A stretch of DNA of 64,000 bases, from NCBI RefSeq assembly GCF_000963865.1, contig NZ_CP011071.1:3150001-3214000 (forward strand). Direction: 5' to 3'. This document shows, in pieces, positions 16,843-26,267 of this stretch. Numbering within the stretch: the stretch's first letter is position 1; every line of letters starts with the position of its first letter. A program made the position numbers and the translations under genes. The notes beneath the pieces are model-generated. The model was not told where the DNA came from and ran no database searches. It saw only the letters and a program-made list of their open reading frames with translations. This stretch comes from Flagellimonas lutaonensis. Its GTDB lineage: Bacteria > Bacteroidota > Bacteroidia > Flavobacteriales > Flavobacteriaceae.

Positions 16843-19215
16843 ATGGCAAAAAAGCGAAGAAAGTCTAAACCTACTTCAGCTAAAAAGCGTTTTTCACTTC
16901 GACTATCAAAACAGAACAAGGTCATCTTGGGCAGTTTGTTGATTGTGCTCAGTATTGCCCTCTTCTTTTCGTTTATATCGTTCTATTTTACATGGCAGGC
17001 AGACCAGAGCGCCCTTTCCCAGTTTACTGATAGAAATGCCGAGGCCAAGAACCTATTAAAAAAGTTCGGGGCCGCGGTAAGCCATTTTTTTATGTATAAA
17101 GGCTTTGGCCTTGCCGCTTTTGCCTTTCCGGTGCTATTGGCCGTTACCGGTCTCTACCTTTTTTTGGGGCTCCAAACAAAAAGGCTCATAGGCAAATGGA
17201 TATGGGGATTGATGGGAGTCATATGGATTTCCATTGCCTTGGGATTTTTCGCGGTCGATTACCCACTGCTAGGGGGCCTTGTTGGCTATGAAATGAATGA
17301 TTTTCTTCAAGATTTTGTTGGGCGTATCGGAATTTTTCTATTGCTGGTCTTCGTATTGGTCGTCATCATGGTACGGCTCTTCAACTTTTCGCCAGAAGCC
17401 ATTGGCAACTACTTCAAAGAAAAGGGAGGACTGTTTCAAAGGGGAACATCCCCAGAAAGCAATCTTGTAAAAGAAATGGTTGAAGAAGGTACCATAGAAT
17501 TGGACATGGCCGAAGAAGAGCCCGAACAGAAGATCGACACCTACACCCACAAAAAAGATATTCCGCCCCTCAACCAAGAAGCGGGTCTTGATGTAAACCT
17601 GCCCCAAGAAGAAGAGGTTGATATTGACTTGGATGTACAAAAGGTCAATGAAGAAAAGGAAGAGAGCGACCTAAAGGCCGAAAAATTGGTCAAGGATTTT
17701 GGGGAATTCGACCCTAAATTGGAATTGGGCAACTATAAGTTTCCGCCACTCGACCTATTGGACCACCATGGAGGCGGCGGGGGCATTAACATCAACCAAG
17801 AAGAGCTTGAAGAAAACAAGAATCGAATCGTAAGCACGCTAAAAAATTACAAAATCGGCATTGCTCAGATCAAGGCTACGATCGGCCCAACGGTAACGCT
17901 TTACGAAATAGTGCCCGAGGCAGGAATCAGAATCTCAAAGATCAAAAACCTTGAAGACGACATTGCCCTCTCATTGGCGGCTTTGGGCATACGGATCATC
18001 GCCCCCATACCCGGCAAGGGAACCATCGGTATCGAGGTGCCGAACAAAAAAGCGACCATTGTATCGATGCGCTCGGTGATTGCCTCCAAGAAGTTCCAAA
18101 ATGCGGAGATGCAATTGCCCATTGCCTTCGGCAAGACCATCAGCAACGAAACCTTTGTGGTCGATTTGGCAAAGATGCCCCACCTCTTGATGGCCGGTGC
18201 CACCGGGCAAGGTAAATCCGTTGGTTTGAATGCGGTGATCACCTCCCTCCTATACAAAAAACATCCTGCAGAGGTCAAATTTGTGCTGGTAGACCCCAAA
18301 AAGGTAGAATTGACGCTCTACAACAAAATCGAGCGGCACTTTTTGGCAAAACTCCCTGATTCTGAAGAAGCCATCATTACCGACAACACCAAGGTGATAC
18401 ATACCCTGAACTCGCTCTGTATTGAAATGGACAATCGCTATGAGCTGTTGAAACTGGCAATGGTTCGCAATATCAAGGAATACAATGCCAAGTTCAAGTC
18501 AAGAAAATTGAATCCGAACGACGGACATAAGTTTTTGCCCTATATCGTTTTGGTAATCGACGAGTTTGCCGATCTGATCATGACGGCTGGCAAAGAGGTC
18601 GAGACCCCTATTGCAAGATTGGCACAGCTGGCCAGGGCCACCGGCATCCACTTGATCATTGCCACACAACGACCCTCGGTGAATGTTATCACGGGAATCA
18701 TAAAAGCCAACTTTCCGGCGCGAATCGCGTTTCGGGTAACCTCAAAAATCGATTCAAGAACCATTCTCGACACCCAGGGGGCCGACCAGTTGATAGGACG
18801 GGGCGATATGCTCTTTACCCAAGGCAATGATGTGACCCGGCTGCAATGTGCCTTTGTCGATACACCAGAAGTGGCCAAGATAACTGAGTATATCGGTTCG
18901 CAGCGTGCATATCCCGATGCCCATTTGCTTCCCGAATATGTAGGGGAAGATTCTGGCACGGGTATTGATTATGATATTTCCGACAGGGATTCGATGTTCC
19001 GAGAGGCTGCGGAGGTCATTGTAACGGCCCAGCAGGGTTCGGCATCCCTCATCCAAAGAAAATTGAAATTGGGCTATAACAGGGCTGGCCGTATTATCGA
19101 CCAATTGGAGGCTGCAGGAATCGTGGGGCCCTTTGAGGGAAGTAAGGCCCGACAGGTTTTGGTGCCAGACATACACTCGTTAGACCAGTTATTACAAAAC
19201 GAAACAAAACAATAA
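16843..19215 (+). CDS. ftsK: DNA translocase FtsK
   Basis: Septum-bound hexameric ATPase that pumps chromosomal DNA at cell division and activates dif recombination. 790 residues: a basic N-terminus, four membrane spans (about residues 25-185), an acidic linker (about 200-310), then the motor with Walker A GATGQGKSVGLN near residue 450, Walker B YIVLVIDEFADLIM, and IATQRPSVNVITGIIKANFPARIAF. The C-terminal gamma winged helix (GSASLIQRKLKLGYNRAGRIIDQLE) reads KOPS-like DNA. First gene of ftsK-lolA-lptF/G-ribBA. Confidence 0.97.
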   Translation: MAKKRRKSKPTSAKKRFSLRLSKQNKVILGSLLIVLSIALFFSFISFYFTWQADQSALSQFTDRNAEAKNLLKKFGAAVSHFFMYKGFGLAAFAFPVLLAVTGLYLFLGLQTKRLIGKWIWGLMGVIWISIALGFFAVDYPLLGGLVGYEMNDFLQDFVGRIGIFLLLVFVLVVIMVRLFNFSPEAIGNYFKEKGGLFQRGTSPESNLVKEMVEEGTIELDMAEEEPEQKIDTYTHKKDIPPLNQEAGLDVNLPQEEEVDIDLDVQKVNEEKEESDLKAEKLVKDFGEFDPKLELGNYKFPPLDLLDHHGGGGGININQEELEENKNRIVSTLKNYKIGIAQIKATIGPTVTLYEIVPEAGIRISKIKNLEDDIALSLAALGIRIIAPIPGKGTIGIEVPNKKATIVSMRSVIASKKFQNAEMQLPIAFGKTISNETFVVDLAKMPHLLMAGATGQGKSVGLNAVITSLLYKKHPAEVKFVLVDPKKVELTLYNKIERHFLAKLPDSEEAIITDNTKVIHTLNSLCIEMDNRYELLKLAMVRNIKEYNAKFKSRKLNPNDGHKFLPYIVLVIDEFADLIMTAGKEVETPIARLAQLARATGIHLIIATQRPSVNVITGIIKANFPARIAFRVTSKIDSRTILDTQGADQLIGRGDMLFTQGNDVTRLQCAFVDTPEVAKITEYIGSQRAYPDAHLLPEYVGEDSGTGIDYDISDRDSMFREAAEVIVTAQQGSASLIQRKLKLGYNRAGRIIDQLEAAGIVGPFEGSKARQVLVPDIHSLDQLLQNETKQ

Positions 19216-19217
19216 TA

Positions 19218-19865
19218 ATGAAGCGTTATAACATAATTACCATTCTTTTCCTCGCATTGGCCTCGACTGCCTTTGCACAAGATTCACAAAAGGCCAAGGC
19301 CCTTTTGGACGAGGTGTACAACACCGTAAAAAGCTATGACAACGTATATGTGGATTTCAAGTACGTGCTTGAAAACAACGAGGCCAATATACGGCAAGAG
19401 ACCCGGGGCGACGTGACCCTGCAGGGCGAAAAGTACGTGTTCAACTATTTGGGATCCACCCAGTTGTACGACGGTAACAAGGTATACACCATTGTACCGG
19501 AAAACGAGGAGGTGACCATAGAAGACCGTACCGAGGACAACAACGCGGTGACCCCATCGAAGATGTTGACCTTTTATAGAAATGGCCACAAGTACCAATG
19601 GGATATTTTACAGAATGTACAAGGCCGAAAAATTCAATATGTAAAGCTAGTGCCGATTGACACCAACAGTGAGGTCAAGTATCGTTTGTTGGGCATTGAT
19701 GCCGAGACAAAACATATTTACCGGTTGATCGAAGTGGGCAATAATGGCACCAAAACAACCATAACCGTTAATTCTTTCAAAACCAACCAGCCCTTGTCAA
19801 AAAGCTTGTTTACTTTTGATGAGGCCAAGTACAAGAATGATGGCTATTACATCATAAGAAATTGA
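19218..19865 (+). CDS. lolA: Outer-membrane lipoprotein carrier LolA
   Basis: Periplasmic chaperone that ferries lipoproteins from the inner to the outer membrane. 215 residues with signal peptide (MKRYNIITILFLALASTAFAQ). A LolA-like beta fold follows (TRGDVTLQGEKYVFNYLGSTQLYDGNKVYTIVPENEEV). It starts 2 bp after the ftsK stop and is followed closely by the LptF/G gene, so the operon links division with envelope biogenesis. Confidence 0.9.
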   Translation: MKRYNIITILFLALASTAFAQDSQKAKALLDEVYNTVKSYDNVYVDFKYVLENNEANIRQETRGDVTLQGEKYVFNYLGSTQLYDGNKVYTIVPENEEVTIEDRTEDNNAVTPSKMLTFYRNGHKYQWDILQNVQGRKIQYVKLVPIDTNSEVKYRLLGIDAETKHIYRLIEVGNNGTKTTITVNSFKTNQPLSKSLFTFDEAKYKNDGYYIIRN

Positions 19866-19875
19866 ATATCATATC

Positions 19876-21366
19876 TTGAAAATACTCGACCGTTATATAT
19901 TATCGCGGTTTCTTTATAATTTCTTCAGTTCGTTTGCAATATTGATGTTCATCTTCATATTTCAAACGATCTGGCTTTTTATAGACGACCTCGCCGGCAA
20001 AGACCTTGATCTGGTGATCATTGGCAAGTTTCTTTTTTATTACATGCCCACTTTGATCGATAAGGTGTTGCCCCTAACGGTTTTACTGTCTTCTATTTTG
20101 ACCTTTGGCACCTTTGCCGAAAACTACGAGTTTGCAGCCATGAAGGCTTCGGGTATCTCACTGCAACGGGCCATGCTGAGCATCATCGTTTTTGTGGTGC
20201 TTTTGGGCGGTTTTACCTTCTTTTTGGCCAACAATGTGATTCCGGCCTCAGAACAAAAAATCTATAACATGCGGCGCAATATCGCCAAACTAAAACCAGC
20301 TGCCGTCATTGTCGAAGGGGTGTTCAGCGATATTGAGGGGTCAGATATGAACATTAAGGTCGAAGAAAAATATGGCGAAAAAGACCGTTTTTTGAAAGAT
20401 GTCATCATTCACCAAAAATCGAGCAACGGCATCAACCGTACGGTCATTCGTGCCAAAACGGGCGAATTGATCAGTGACGAGGCTTCTGACATTATACAAC
20501 TGGTGCTCAACAATGGCCATTATTATGAGGAGGTCAACTCAAAATCAAAAGAGGAGAAAAAAAAGCACCCCTTTGCCAAGGCCGAATTTGAAACATATAT
20601 CAAGAATATAGATATTTCGGCCCTTAACGACCTTGATGTTGAAAAAGAATCGGATATCACCACCGATAAGATGAAAAATGTTTTTCGCCTGCAAAAAGAT
20701 ATCGACTCGCTCGGCCAAAACAATGTCAGACAGGTACGGGCATTCTCAAAGAACATTATTGCCCGTATGGGGGCGTTCCCTATAGCACAGCCCAACGATA
20801 CCATAGTAGAAGAGCCCAGAATATTATTGAAGGCCGTTGAAATAAAAAAGTCTAAAGACAGTATCGCTACCACCGAACAATTGCTCGAACTGTTTCCCGA
20901 GTGGCAGCGGCTTCAATTGCTCACCAACGCCAAAAACCAGGTCTCAAGCCTACTGACAACAGTCCGGGCCAAAAAGGAAGAACTTCGCAACCGTTTTAAG
21001 ATCTACAATATGCACATCTTGTCGTTGCACAAAAAGTTTGCGCTGGCATTTTCATGTGTCATTTTATTTTTTGTGGGTGCTCCATTGGGGGCGATCATAC
21101 GAAAGGGCGGCCTAGGGTTGCCCATGGTAATCGCGATACTTTTGTTCTTGACATATTACTTTATCGGCGTATTTGCCAACAACTACGCCAAAGAAGGCAA
21201 TATACACCCCATATTGGGAGCATGGTTGTCGGTATTGATCATGTTGCCTTTAAGTATTATCTTGACCATGCGTGCCACCGCAGATCGTGGACTTATGGGC
21301 GATGGCAATCTAATTCAACGAATCACCGATCTGTTCAAAAAGCGTAAAAAGCATATCACGGAATGA
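19876..21366 (+). CDS. LptF/LptG family permease (YjgP/YjgQ)
   Basis: Inner-membrane permease of the lipopolysaccharide exporter. 496 residues: three N-terminal spans, a large periplasmic beta-jellyroll region (about 140-390), then three C-terminal spans. The start is an uncommon TTG at 19876 giving MKILDRYILSRFL, the usual N-terminus of this family; no in-frame ATG lies upstream. The sequence alone does not say whether it is LptF or LptG. It overlaps ribBA by 4 bp (ATGA). Confidence 0.9.
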   Translation: MKILDRYILSRFLYNFFSSFAILMFIFIFQTIWLFIDDLAGKDLDLVIIGKFLFYYMPTLIDKVLPLTVLLSSILTFGTFAENYEFAAMKASGISLQRAMLSIIVFVVLLGGFTFFLANNVIPASEQKIYNMRRNIAKLKPAAVIVEGVFSDIEGSDMNIKVEEKYGEKDRFLKDVIIHQKSSNGINRTVIRAKTGELISDEASDIIQLVLNNGHYYEEVNSKSKEEKKKHPFAKAEFETYIKNIDISALNDLDVEKESDITTDKMKNVFRLQKDIDSLGQNNVRQVRAFSKNIIARMGAFPIAQPNDTIVEEPRILLKAVEIKKSKDSIATTEQLLELFPEWQRLQLLTNAKNQVSSLLTTVRAKKEELRNRFKIYNMHILSLHKKFALAFSCVILFFVGAPLGAIIRKGGLGLPMVIAILLFLTYYFIGVFANNYAKEGNIHPILGAWLSVLIMLPLSIILTMRATADRGLMGDGNLIQRITDLFKKRKKHITE

Positions 21367-22505
21367 TGAAAGTTATGGAGGATAAAATCCAGTTAAACAC
21401 CATAGAAGAGGCCATTGAAGACATTAGAAAAGGGAAGGTCATTATCGTGGTCGACGATGAAAACCGTGAAAACGAGGGCGACTTTATCGCCGCGGCTGAA
21501 ATGGTGACCCCTGAGATCATCAACTTTATGGCCACCCATGGCCGCGGACTTATTTGTGCCCCCTTGACGGAAGATCGCTGCAACGAGCTAGGCCTTTCGA
21601 TGATGGTCGAGAACAACACCGTATTGCACCATACCCAATTCACCGTTTCGGTAGACCTTATCGGCCATGGGTGCACTACCGGCATCTCTGCACATGACCG
21701 CGCAAAAACAGTGAAGGCGCTGGTCGATGACAACACAAGACCCAACGATTTGGGCAGACCCGGCCATATTTTTCCCCTGCGGGCAAAAGAGGGCGGTGTG
21801 CTGCGTAGAACCGGGCATACCGAGGCAGCCATTGACTTTGCACGTTTGGCAGGATTACAGCCTGCAGGCCTCCTCGTTGAAATATTGAACGAAGACGGTA
21901 CCATGGCCCGATTGCCCCAATTGGTAAAGGTGGCCCAAAAGTTCGACCTGAAAATCGTGTCGATCGAAGACCTGATTGCCTATCGGATGGAGCATGACAG
22001 CCTTATCGAGAAAAAGGAAGATTTTATGGTACAGACACGTTTTGGCGAGTTTCGCTTGCGCGCCTATGCCCAGACCACCAATGATCAGGTGCATATTGCC
22101 CTTACAAAAGGAAATTGGAACAAGGGCGACCATGTGTTGACCCGAATAAACTCCACTCTGGTCAACAACGATATTTTAGGCACCCTTACCAATAATCCCG
22201 ACCAGAAACTGCAAGACATGTTCACCGCCATCAATAAAGAAGAAACCGGTGCCTTTGTCTTTATTAACCAAGAAGCCAAATCGATGAACCTTATCGGTCG
22301 CTTACAGCAATTGAAGGTATTGCAGGCCGAAGGTGAGTTGAAGGCCCCACCCATTGAAATGGATGCCAAAGATTTTGGTATTGGGGCACAGATTTTACAC
22401 GACCTCGACATTTCGAAAATACGACTGCTCACCAATTCAAAACAGGCCAAAAGGGTCGGTATGGTCGGCTACGGATTGGAGATTGTGGAATATGTGGGGT
22501 ATTGA
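21363..22505 (+). CDS. ribBA: RibBA-like: DHBP synthase with degenerate GTP cyclohydrolase II domain
   Basis: Residues 1-205 are 3,4-dihydroxy-2-butanone-4-phosphate synthase (riboflavin pathway) with DDENRENEGDFIAAAE, THGRGLICAPLT, HTQFTVSVDL, GCTTGISAHDRAKT and GHTEAAIDFARLAGL, all intact. Residues about 222-380 align with GTP cyclohydrolase II, but the three zinc cysteines (SECLTGD and LRCDCG in E. coli RibA) are replaced (NSTLVNND, LTNNPD). The catalytic RQEGRNIGL is NQEAKSMNL. The whole C-terminal half has no Cys. It is therefore probably a working RibB with a dead, possibly structural, RibA domain. Start chosen at ATG 21363; MEDKIQLN at 21378 is an alternative. Confidence 0.88.
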   Translation: MMKVMEDKIQLNTIEEAIEDIRKGKVIIVVDDENRENEGDFIAAAEMVTPEIINFMATHGRGLICAPLTEDRCNELGLSMMVENNTVLHHTQFTVSVDLIGHGCTTGISAHDRAKTVKALVDDNTRPNDLGRPGHIFPLRAKEGGVLRRTGHTEAAIDFARLAGLQPAGLLVEILNEDGTMARLPQLVKVAQKFDLKIVSIEDLIAYRMEHDSLIEKKEDFMVQTRFGEFRLRAYAQTTNDQVHIALTKGNWNKGDHVLTRINSTLVNNDILGTLTNNPDQKLQDMFTAINKEETGAFVFINQEAKSMNLIGRLQQLKVLQAEGELKAPPIEMDAKDFGIGAQILHDLDISKIRLLTNSKQAKRVGMVGYGLEIVEYVGY

Positions 22506-22612
22506 ACGTTTATAGGTTTATTTATTTAGGAGATGGTGCAGCATTCGCCTGCGGCGAACAAAATTGCTACGTGCGCCTACGGCACACTCCCGCCCTTTTG
22601 CAAGGCTGCCCC

Positions 22613-22811
22613 ATCGAAAGGGCTACGCCAAATTGCAAAAACCGTAGGATGAGGGACCTAGCCGCCAAAATCGCCGCAACGGCAGAAAAAAACGCTGACA
22701 CATCACCGGCCAAACGCAATTTGGCACGGCCACAATTGTCTTTTCGCTTTTTACGTACCTTCGGTACGACAAACAAAAATCCAGGGCCGCACTGCGCGTA
22801 GCCCTTTCGAT
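22613..22811. repeat. 199-bp intergenic element with 16-bp terminal inverted repeats
   Basis: The 356-bp gap 22506-22861 has no convincing gene. It contains an element bounded by a perfect 16-bp inverted repeat, ATCGAAAGGGCTACGC (22613-22628) and its complement at 22796-22811. Inside are a GTACC-TTC-GGTAC hairpin (22755-22767) and GC-rich stretches (CGCCGCAACGGCAG). It looks like a non-autonomous mobile element or a structured RNA. Confidence 0.6.
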
Positions 22812-22861
22812 AGTACTTGTAGACTTTTTACCCGACGATTCCAGGACAACAACCTTTAAAC

Positions 22862-24061
22862 TCATAGACTTTTAAGCACTTCAACCATTTTTTGGGCACG
22901 TAGTTGCACCTCATCCTCAGACCACCCCAATTTAATCAAACACGATATATTTCGCCCCACCCAATGGTCCGATTGAGAGAAATCGGTTTTGGTGAAATTT
23001 TGTAATCCGTTAAGCACTTCTTCTGGCAGTTTGCCCAAAAACTTGTGTTCGGTCAAGTGCTTCCATTTGCGATAGTAATGCCAATTATTATCGTACCAAT
23101 AAAAGCAGCCGTCAACCCCAGCATTGGATAGTGCCTTTTGGGCTTTTCGTGCCATCTCTTCGGTTGGCAGAAAAAAGTTGAGAAACGAATAGTTCTCCTC
23201 ACCGCCCTCGGGCACCCTTCTAAAGGTAACGTCTTCAACCGGTGAAAGGGCTTCCCGAAGTATGGAGTAGTTTTTCTTTTGGATAGAAATAAATTCGTCT
23301 AGGCGTTTTATCTGTGCGCAGCCCACCGCGGCATTCAGTTCAGAAATGCGGAAGTTGTACCCTAAAAACGGATGTTCCTCAGCTCCCCTATCATTCCCGA
23401 TATGGTCATGCCCGTGATCAGAATATTTATGGCCGTTCTCGTAATACTCATTGTTGTTTGTAATCAGGGCGCCGCCCTCGCCACAAGTGATGGTTTTGAC
23501 ATAGTCGAACGAAAAACAGCCCAGATCACCAATGCTTCCCAATGGTTTGCCCTTGTAGCTTCCGCCAATGGCCTGGCAAGCATCTTCCAACAATAATAGT
23601 CTGTGTTTTCTGCAGATATGTTGCAAGGCATCCAAATCGGCCATGGAACCGCACATATGTACGGGCATGACCACTTTGGTCTTGGTCGTGACGGCGTTTT
23701 CAACGGCCTGGGGATCTAGGGTCAAGGTGTCATCGACATCGACCAAAACAGGAACTGCCCCTAGCGCCAAAATCGACTCAAAACTCGCCACAAAGGTGAA
23801 CGTGGGCATTATCACCTCGTCGCCCGCACCCACCCCGGCACTGGCAAGGGCCACGGTCAACGCGGCCGTGCCACTACTGACCACATGGGCATACCCAATA
23901 TGCATGCGCTGGCAGAGGGCCTCTTCAAGTTCTTTGGTTTTCCAGTGGCCCTGACGCATGGCATCGAACCCGTAGCGCATCAACACACCACTGTTCATTA
24001 CATCTTGTATATGTTTCTTTTCCGTTTCTCCAAATAGTTCAAATCCGGGCATATAGTGCAT
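22862..24061 (-). CDS. DegT/DnrJ/EryC1/StrS family aminotransferase
   Basis: PLP-dependent sugar aminotransferase type (399 residues). Motifs: VVSSGTAALTVALASAGVGAGDEVIMPTFTF, LLEDACQAIGGSYKGKPLGSIG, the PLP Lys in CFSFDYVKTITCGEGGALITNN near residue 190, and LGYNFRISELNAAVGCAQIKRLDEF. Members aminate keto-sugars for surface glycans or antibiotics. No other sugar genes are adjacent, so the substrate is unclear. The downstream side is the structured element; the TauE permease gene lies upstream on the same strand (34-bp gap). Confidence 0.9.
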   Translation of the reverse strand: MHYMPGFELFGETEKKHIQDVMNSGVLMRYGFDAMRQGHWKTKELEEALCQRMHIGYAHVVSSGTAALTVALASAGVGAGDEVIMPTFTFVASFESILALGAVPVLVDVDDTLTLDPQAVENAVTTKTKVVMPVHMCGSMADLDALQHICRKHRLLLLEDACQAIGGSYKGKPLGSIGDLGCFSFDYVKTITCGEGGALITNNNEYYENGHKYSDHGHDHIGNDRGAEEHPFLGYNFRISELNAAVGCAQIKRLDEFISIQKKNYSILREALSPVEDVTFRRVPEGGEENYSFLNFFLPTEEMARKAQKALSNAGVDGCFYWYDNNWHYYRKWKHLTEHKFLGKLPEEVLNGLQNFTKTDFSQSDHWVGRNISCLIKLGWSEDEVQLRAQKMVEVLKSL

Positions 24062-24095
24062 TTAGGGTTTGGGAAAATACAAACTTCTATCGGCT

Positions 24096-24848
24096 TTAAA
24101 AAAACCATAGTTTAATGGCCATGGCAATGACCATAATGACCAAAAAGGTTTTGATGAAACCATCTCCCCTCTTGACCGACACACGGCTTGAAAACCACGC
24201 CCCGAGGCCATTGCCGGCAGCAAGAATGAAACCAATCTTCCAATCGACCTTATCATTTAATATGAAAACGGTCAAAGCAGCCAAGGTATAGATAAACACC
24301 AAAGACACCTTTGTAGCATTGACCTTGACCAGGTTCATACGGTTTACATAGTGTAGAAATAGAATGATGACAAATCCGATGCCCGCATTAATAAAACCCC
24401 CATAGATACCAATAAAAAAGAAGGCCAGCATACTCAGCCATCGATATTTTCCGGTGGTGCGCTCAGCCAGTTCATCAATTTTGATACGGGGCTTGAATAC
24501 TATTAGGCAGACCACCACAATCATGATAATGGCCAAAATACGGTTAAAAGTCTCTCCCTTAATGTCAACTGCGATTTGGGCACCAATAATGGCGCCCAAC
24601 AATGCGGTAAACCCCAAATACAGGTTGAAAGGAAAATTGGAAACCCCCTTGCTTTTAAAACCGGCAGTGGCCATTGCCGTCTGCACCACTATTGCCAACC
24701 GGTTGGTACCATTGGCCACTGCAGGCGGCAGGCCCAAAAAGATGAGGGTCGGCAATGAAATCAAAGAGGCCCCACCAGCTACGGTGTTGATGAAGCCCAC
24801 CACAAAACCAACTACCACCAATAAAGGGTAATGCCACCATTCTGTCAT
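24096..24848 (-). CDS. TauE/SafE family sulfite exporter-type permease
   Basis: 250-residue membrane protein with about eight spans. Family motifs: the N-terminal GFVVGFINTVAGGASLISLPTLIFLGLPPAVANGTNRLAI and a second, similar half (GIYGGFINAGIGFVIILFLHYV...NATKVSLVFIYTL). Carries small sulfonates or sulfur oxyanions in characterised cases; the substrate here is unknown. A TATCTTTG element on the minus strand (24854-24861) lies just before the ATG, so the leader would be very short. Confidence 0.87.
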   Translation of the reverse strand: MTEWWHYPLLVVVGFVVGFINTVAGGASLISLPTLIFLGLPPAVANGTNRLAIVVQTAMATAGFKSKGVSNFPFNLYLGFTALLGAIIGAQIAVDIKGETFNRILAIIMIVVVCLIVFKPRIKIDELAERTTGKYRWLSMLAFFFIGIYGGFINAGIGFVIILFLHYVNRMNLVKVNATKVSLVFIYTLAALTVFILNDKVDWKIGFILAAGNGLGAWFSSRVSVKRGDGFIKTFLVIMVIAMAIKLWFF

Positions 24849-24933
24849 GGGCGCAAAGATAGTGCGTTGGCAAATATTGTTCCTTCGGACAAAAAATTAA
24901 TTCAACAAGATTTACAATTTTCAAAAACCTGTG

Positions 24934-24941
24934 TATATTTG
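24934..24941 (+). promoter_or_regulatory. -7 element for tRNA-Ser
   Basis: TATATTTG fits TAnnTTTG and lies 79 bp before the tRNA. A GGCGGGCAGGCCCGC hairpin-forming stretch sits between it and the gene. Confidence 0.55.
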
Positions 24942-25019
24942 CACCCGCCTTTGCAAACATTAAATTTAGCAAAGGCGGGCAGGCCCGCACAATTTACATT
25001 ATGTTGGTTCTTGTTTTTA

Positions 25020-25104
25020 GGAGGAATGGCAGAGTGGTCGAATGCGGCAGTCTTGAAAACTGTTGAGGGTCACACCTCCGGGGGTTCGAATCCCTCTTCC
25101 TCCG
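25020..25104 (+). tRNA. tRNA-Ser (anticodon UGA)
   Basis: The cloverleaf can be drawn by eye. The acceptor GGAGGAA (25020-25026) pairs with TTCCTCC (25097-25103), with discriminator G25104. The anticodon stem is GCAGT/ACTGT with loop CTTGAAA, giving anticodon TGA (25054-25056). A long type II variable arm (GAGGGTCACACCTCC) and a T-loop GTTCGAATC are present. The long arm confirms serine. The 3' CCA is not encoded. Confidence 0.97.
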
Positions 25105-25110
25105 CAAAAG

Positions 25111-25138
25111 AAAAGCTTCACAGGTGTGAAGCTTTTTT
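25111..25138 (+). terminator. Terminator of tRNA-Ser
   Basis: AAAAGCTTCAC (25111-25121) pairs with GTGAAGCTTTT (25126-25136) around a 4-nt loop, followed by more T residues, directly after the tRNA. Confidence 0.85.
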
Positions 25139-25216
25139 GATTTCCGGAAGAGGCAATGTCTAAAAGAATGTGCAGGTCAAGACTGAGTTGCCATTCATCC
25201 CTTTCGGCACCTATTT

Positions 25217-26200
25217 TCAAACTTCCCCGTAGTTTTCGACAATCAGTCGATCCGTTTCCTTTTTAGATTTAAAAACCTCGAAAGTTCTTCCTTGGGTTCG
25301 CAGGGCCCCCAGGGCATTGGCATATTTTGCGGCGCGAATGTAGTTGTTGGGTTCTTCGAGGAGTCCGAAACCAAGTCCGCCCGCAAAAGAGTCCCCGCAA
25401 CCTGTGGTGTCTATCACATGTTCTACTTTGACCGATTTCACCATTTCGTGGCGAATGTTGCCATCTTCCTTAAAGAATACGGCCCCGCCTTCCGCATCCA
25501 ACGTAACAATAAGTGATTCCACTCCCTTATTGAGTACGTGTTCTGCCAGTTTTGGCAGGTGATCGGTCGTATGGGTTTCAAATTCTCCCAAGTCCTCCAC
25601 ATCATATTCCTTTTCAAACCAACAGCACATTGATTCTTCGAGGTTCATTTTTAGCACATCAATATATGGAAGCCATTGGTCCCTATCAACCCAAAACCGA
25701 ATTAGGCGATCACCGGTAATGGTCAGGGTGTTAGTGGGGCCATGGGCATCAAAAATTATCTTGCCATTGCTGTTTTCCTTAATATATTTCAAGGTTTCAA
25801 GGGGTACTTCGTAGTCGGTAATGGGCACACAAACAAATACATCGCAATGCATGAGTTCTTTTATATCTTCAGGAACAATCGGGTTCATAAACCCGGTTTG
25901 CTTCTCTAACCGTTTGTTCTGGTCAACGAACCGCAGTTTTATAACATCGCCTTGATCGGCATCGGAAGTGATATGATCTACGTTTATATTCGAATATGGA
26001 GCCAACAATTGCTTTACGGCATCTTCGTCTTTCTTGCGAACATGTGAAACCAGATATACGGTACCCTCATTGCCCAAGAGTTTTGAAATACCTATTGCGG
26101 TGTGCGTGGCACAGCCATATTTTTCAATAACTTCTCCGTGGTGGGTAGTTATATGGTCCCTAGGTATCGGGCCCAGTACGGCTACATTATATTTTGGCAT
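25217..26200 (-). CDS. PfkB (ribokinase) family carbohydrate kinase
   Basis: 327-residue ribokinase-fold kinase. The C-terminal signature DTTGCGDSFAGGLGFGLLE carries the catalytic Asp, and VTLDAEGGAVFFKEDG is the usual core strand. The N-terminus KYNVAVLGPIPRDHITT resembles sugar or nucleoside kinases rather than 6-phosphofructokinase. The substrate cannot be read from sequence. Transcribed alone, facing tRNA-Ser. Confidence 0.87.
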   Translation of the reverse strand: MPKYNVAVLGPIPRDHITTHHGEVIEKYGCATHTAIGISKLLGNEGTVYLVSHVRKKDEDAVKQLLAPYSNINVDHITSDADQGDVIKLRFVDQNKRLEKQTGFMNPIVPEDIKELMHCDVFVCVPITDYEVPLETLKYIKENSNGKIIFDAHGPTNTLTITGDRLIRFWVDRDQWLPYIDVLKMNLEESMCCWFEKEYDVEDLGEFETHTTDHLPKLAEHVLNKGVESLIVTLDAEGGAVFFKEDGNIRHEMVKSVKVEHVIDTTGCGDSFAGGLGFGLLEEPNNYIRAAKYANALGALRTQGRTFEVFKSKKETDRLIVENYGEV

Positions 26201-26267
26201 TTGAATTTGGTTTCTGTTGAATTTAAAAGATAATAAAAATCGGTAATGCCGACAAGGTTCAAAACAA

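Noticed and set aside
22502-22801. 99-codon plus-strand ORF after ribBA
   Set aside because: It lies over the structured 199-bp element, has low-complexity Arg/Lys-rich composition and no start signals; its frame is open because of GC-rich repeats.
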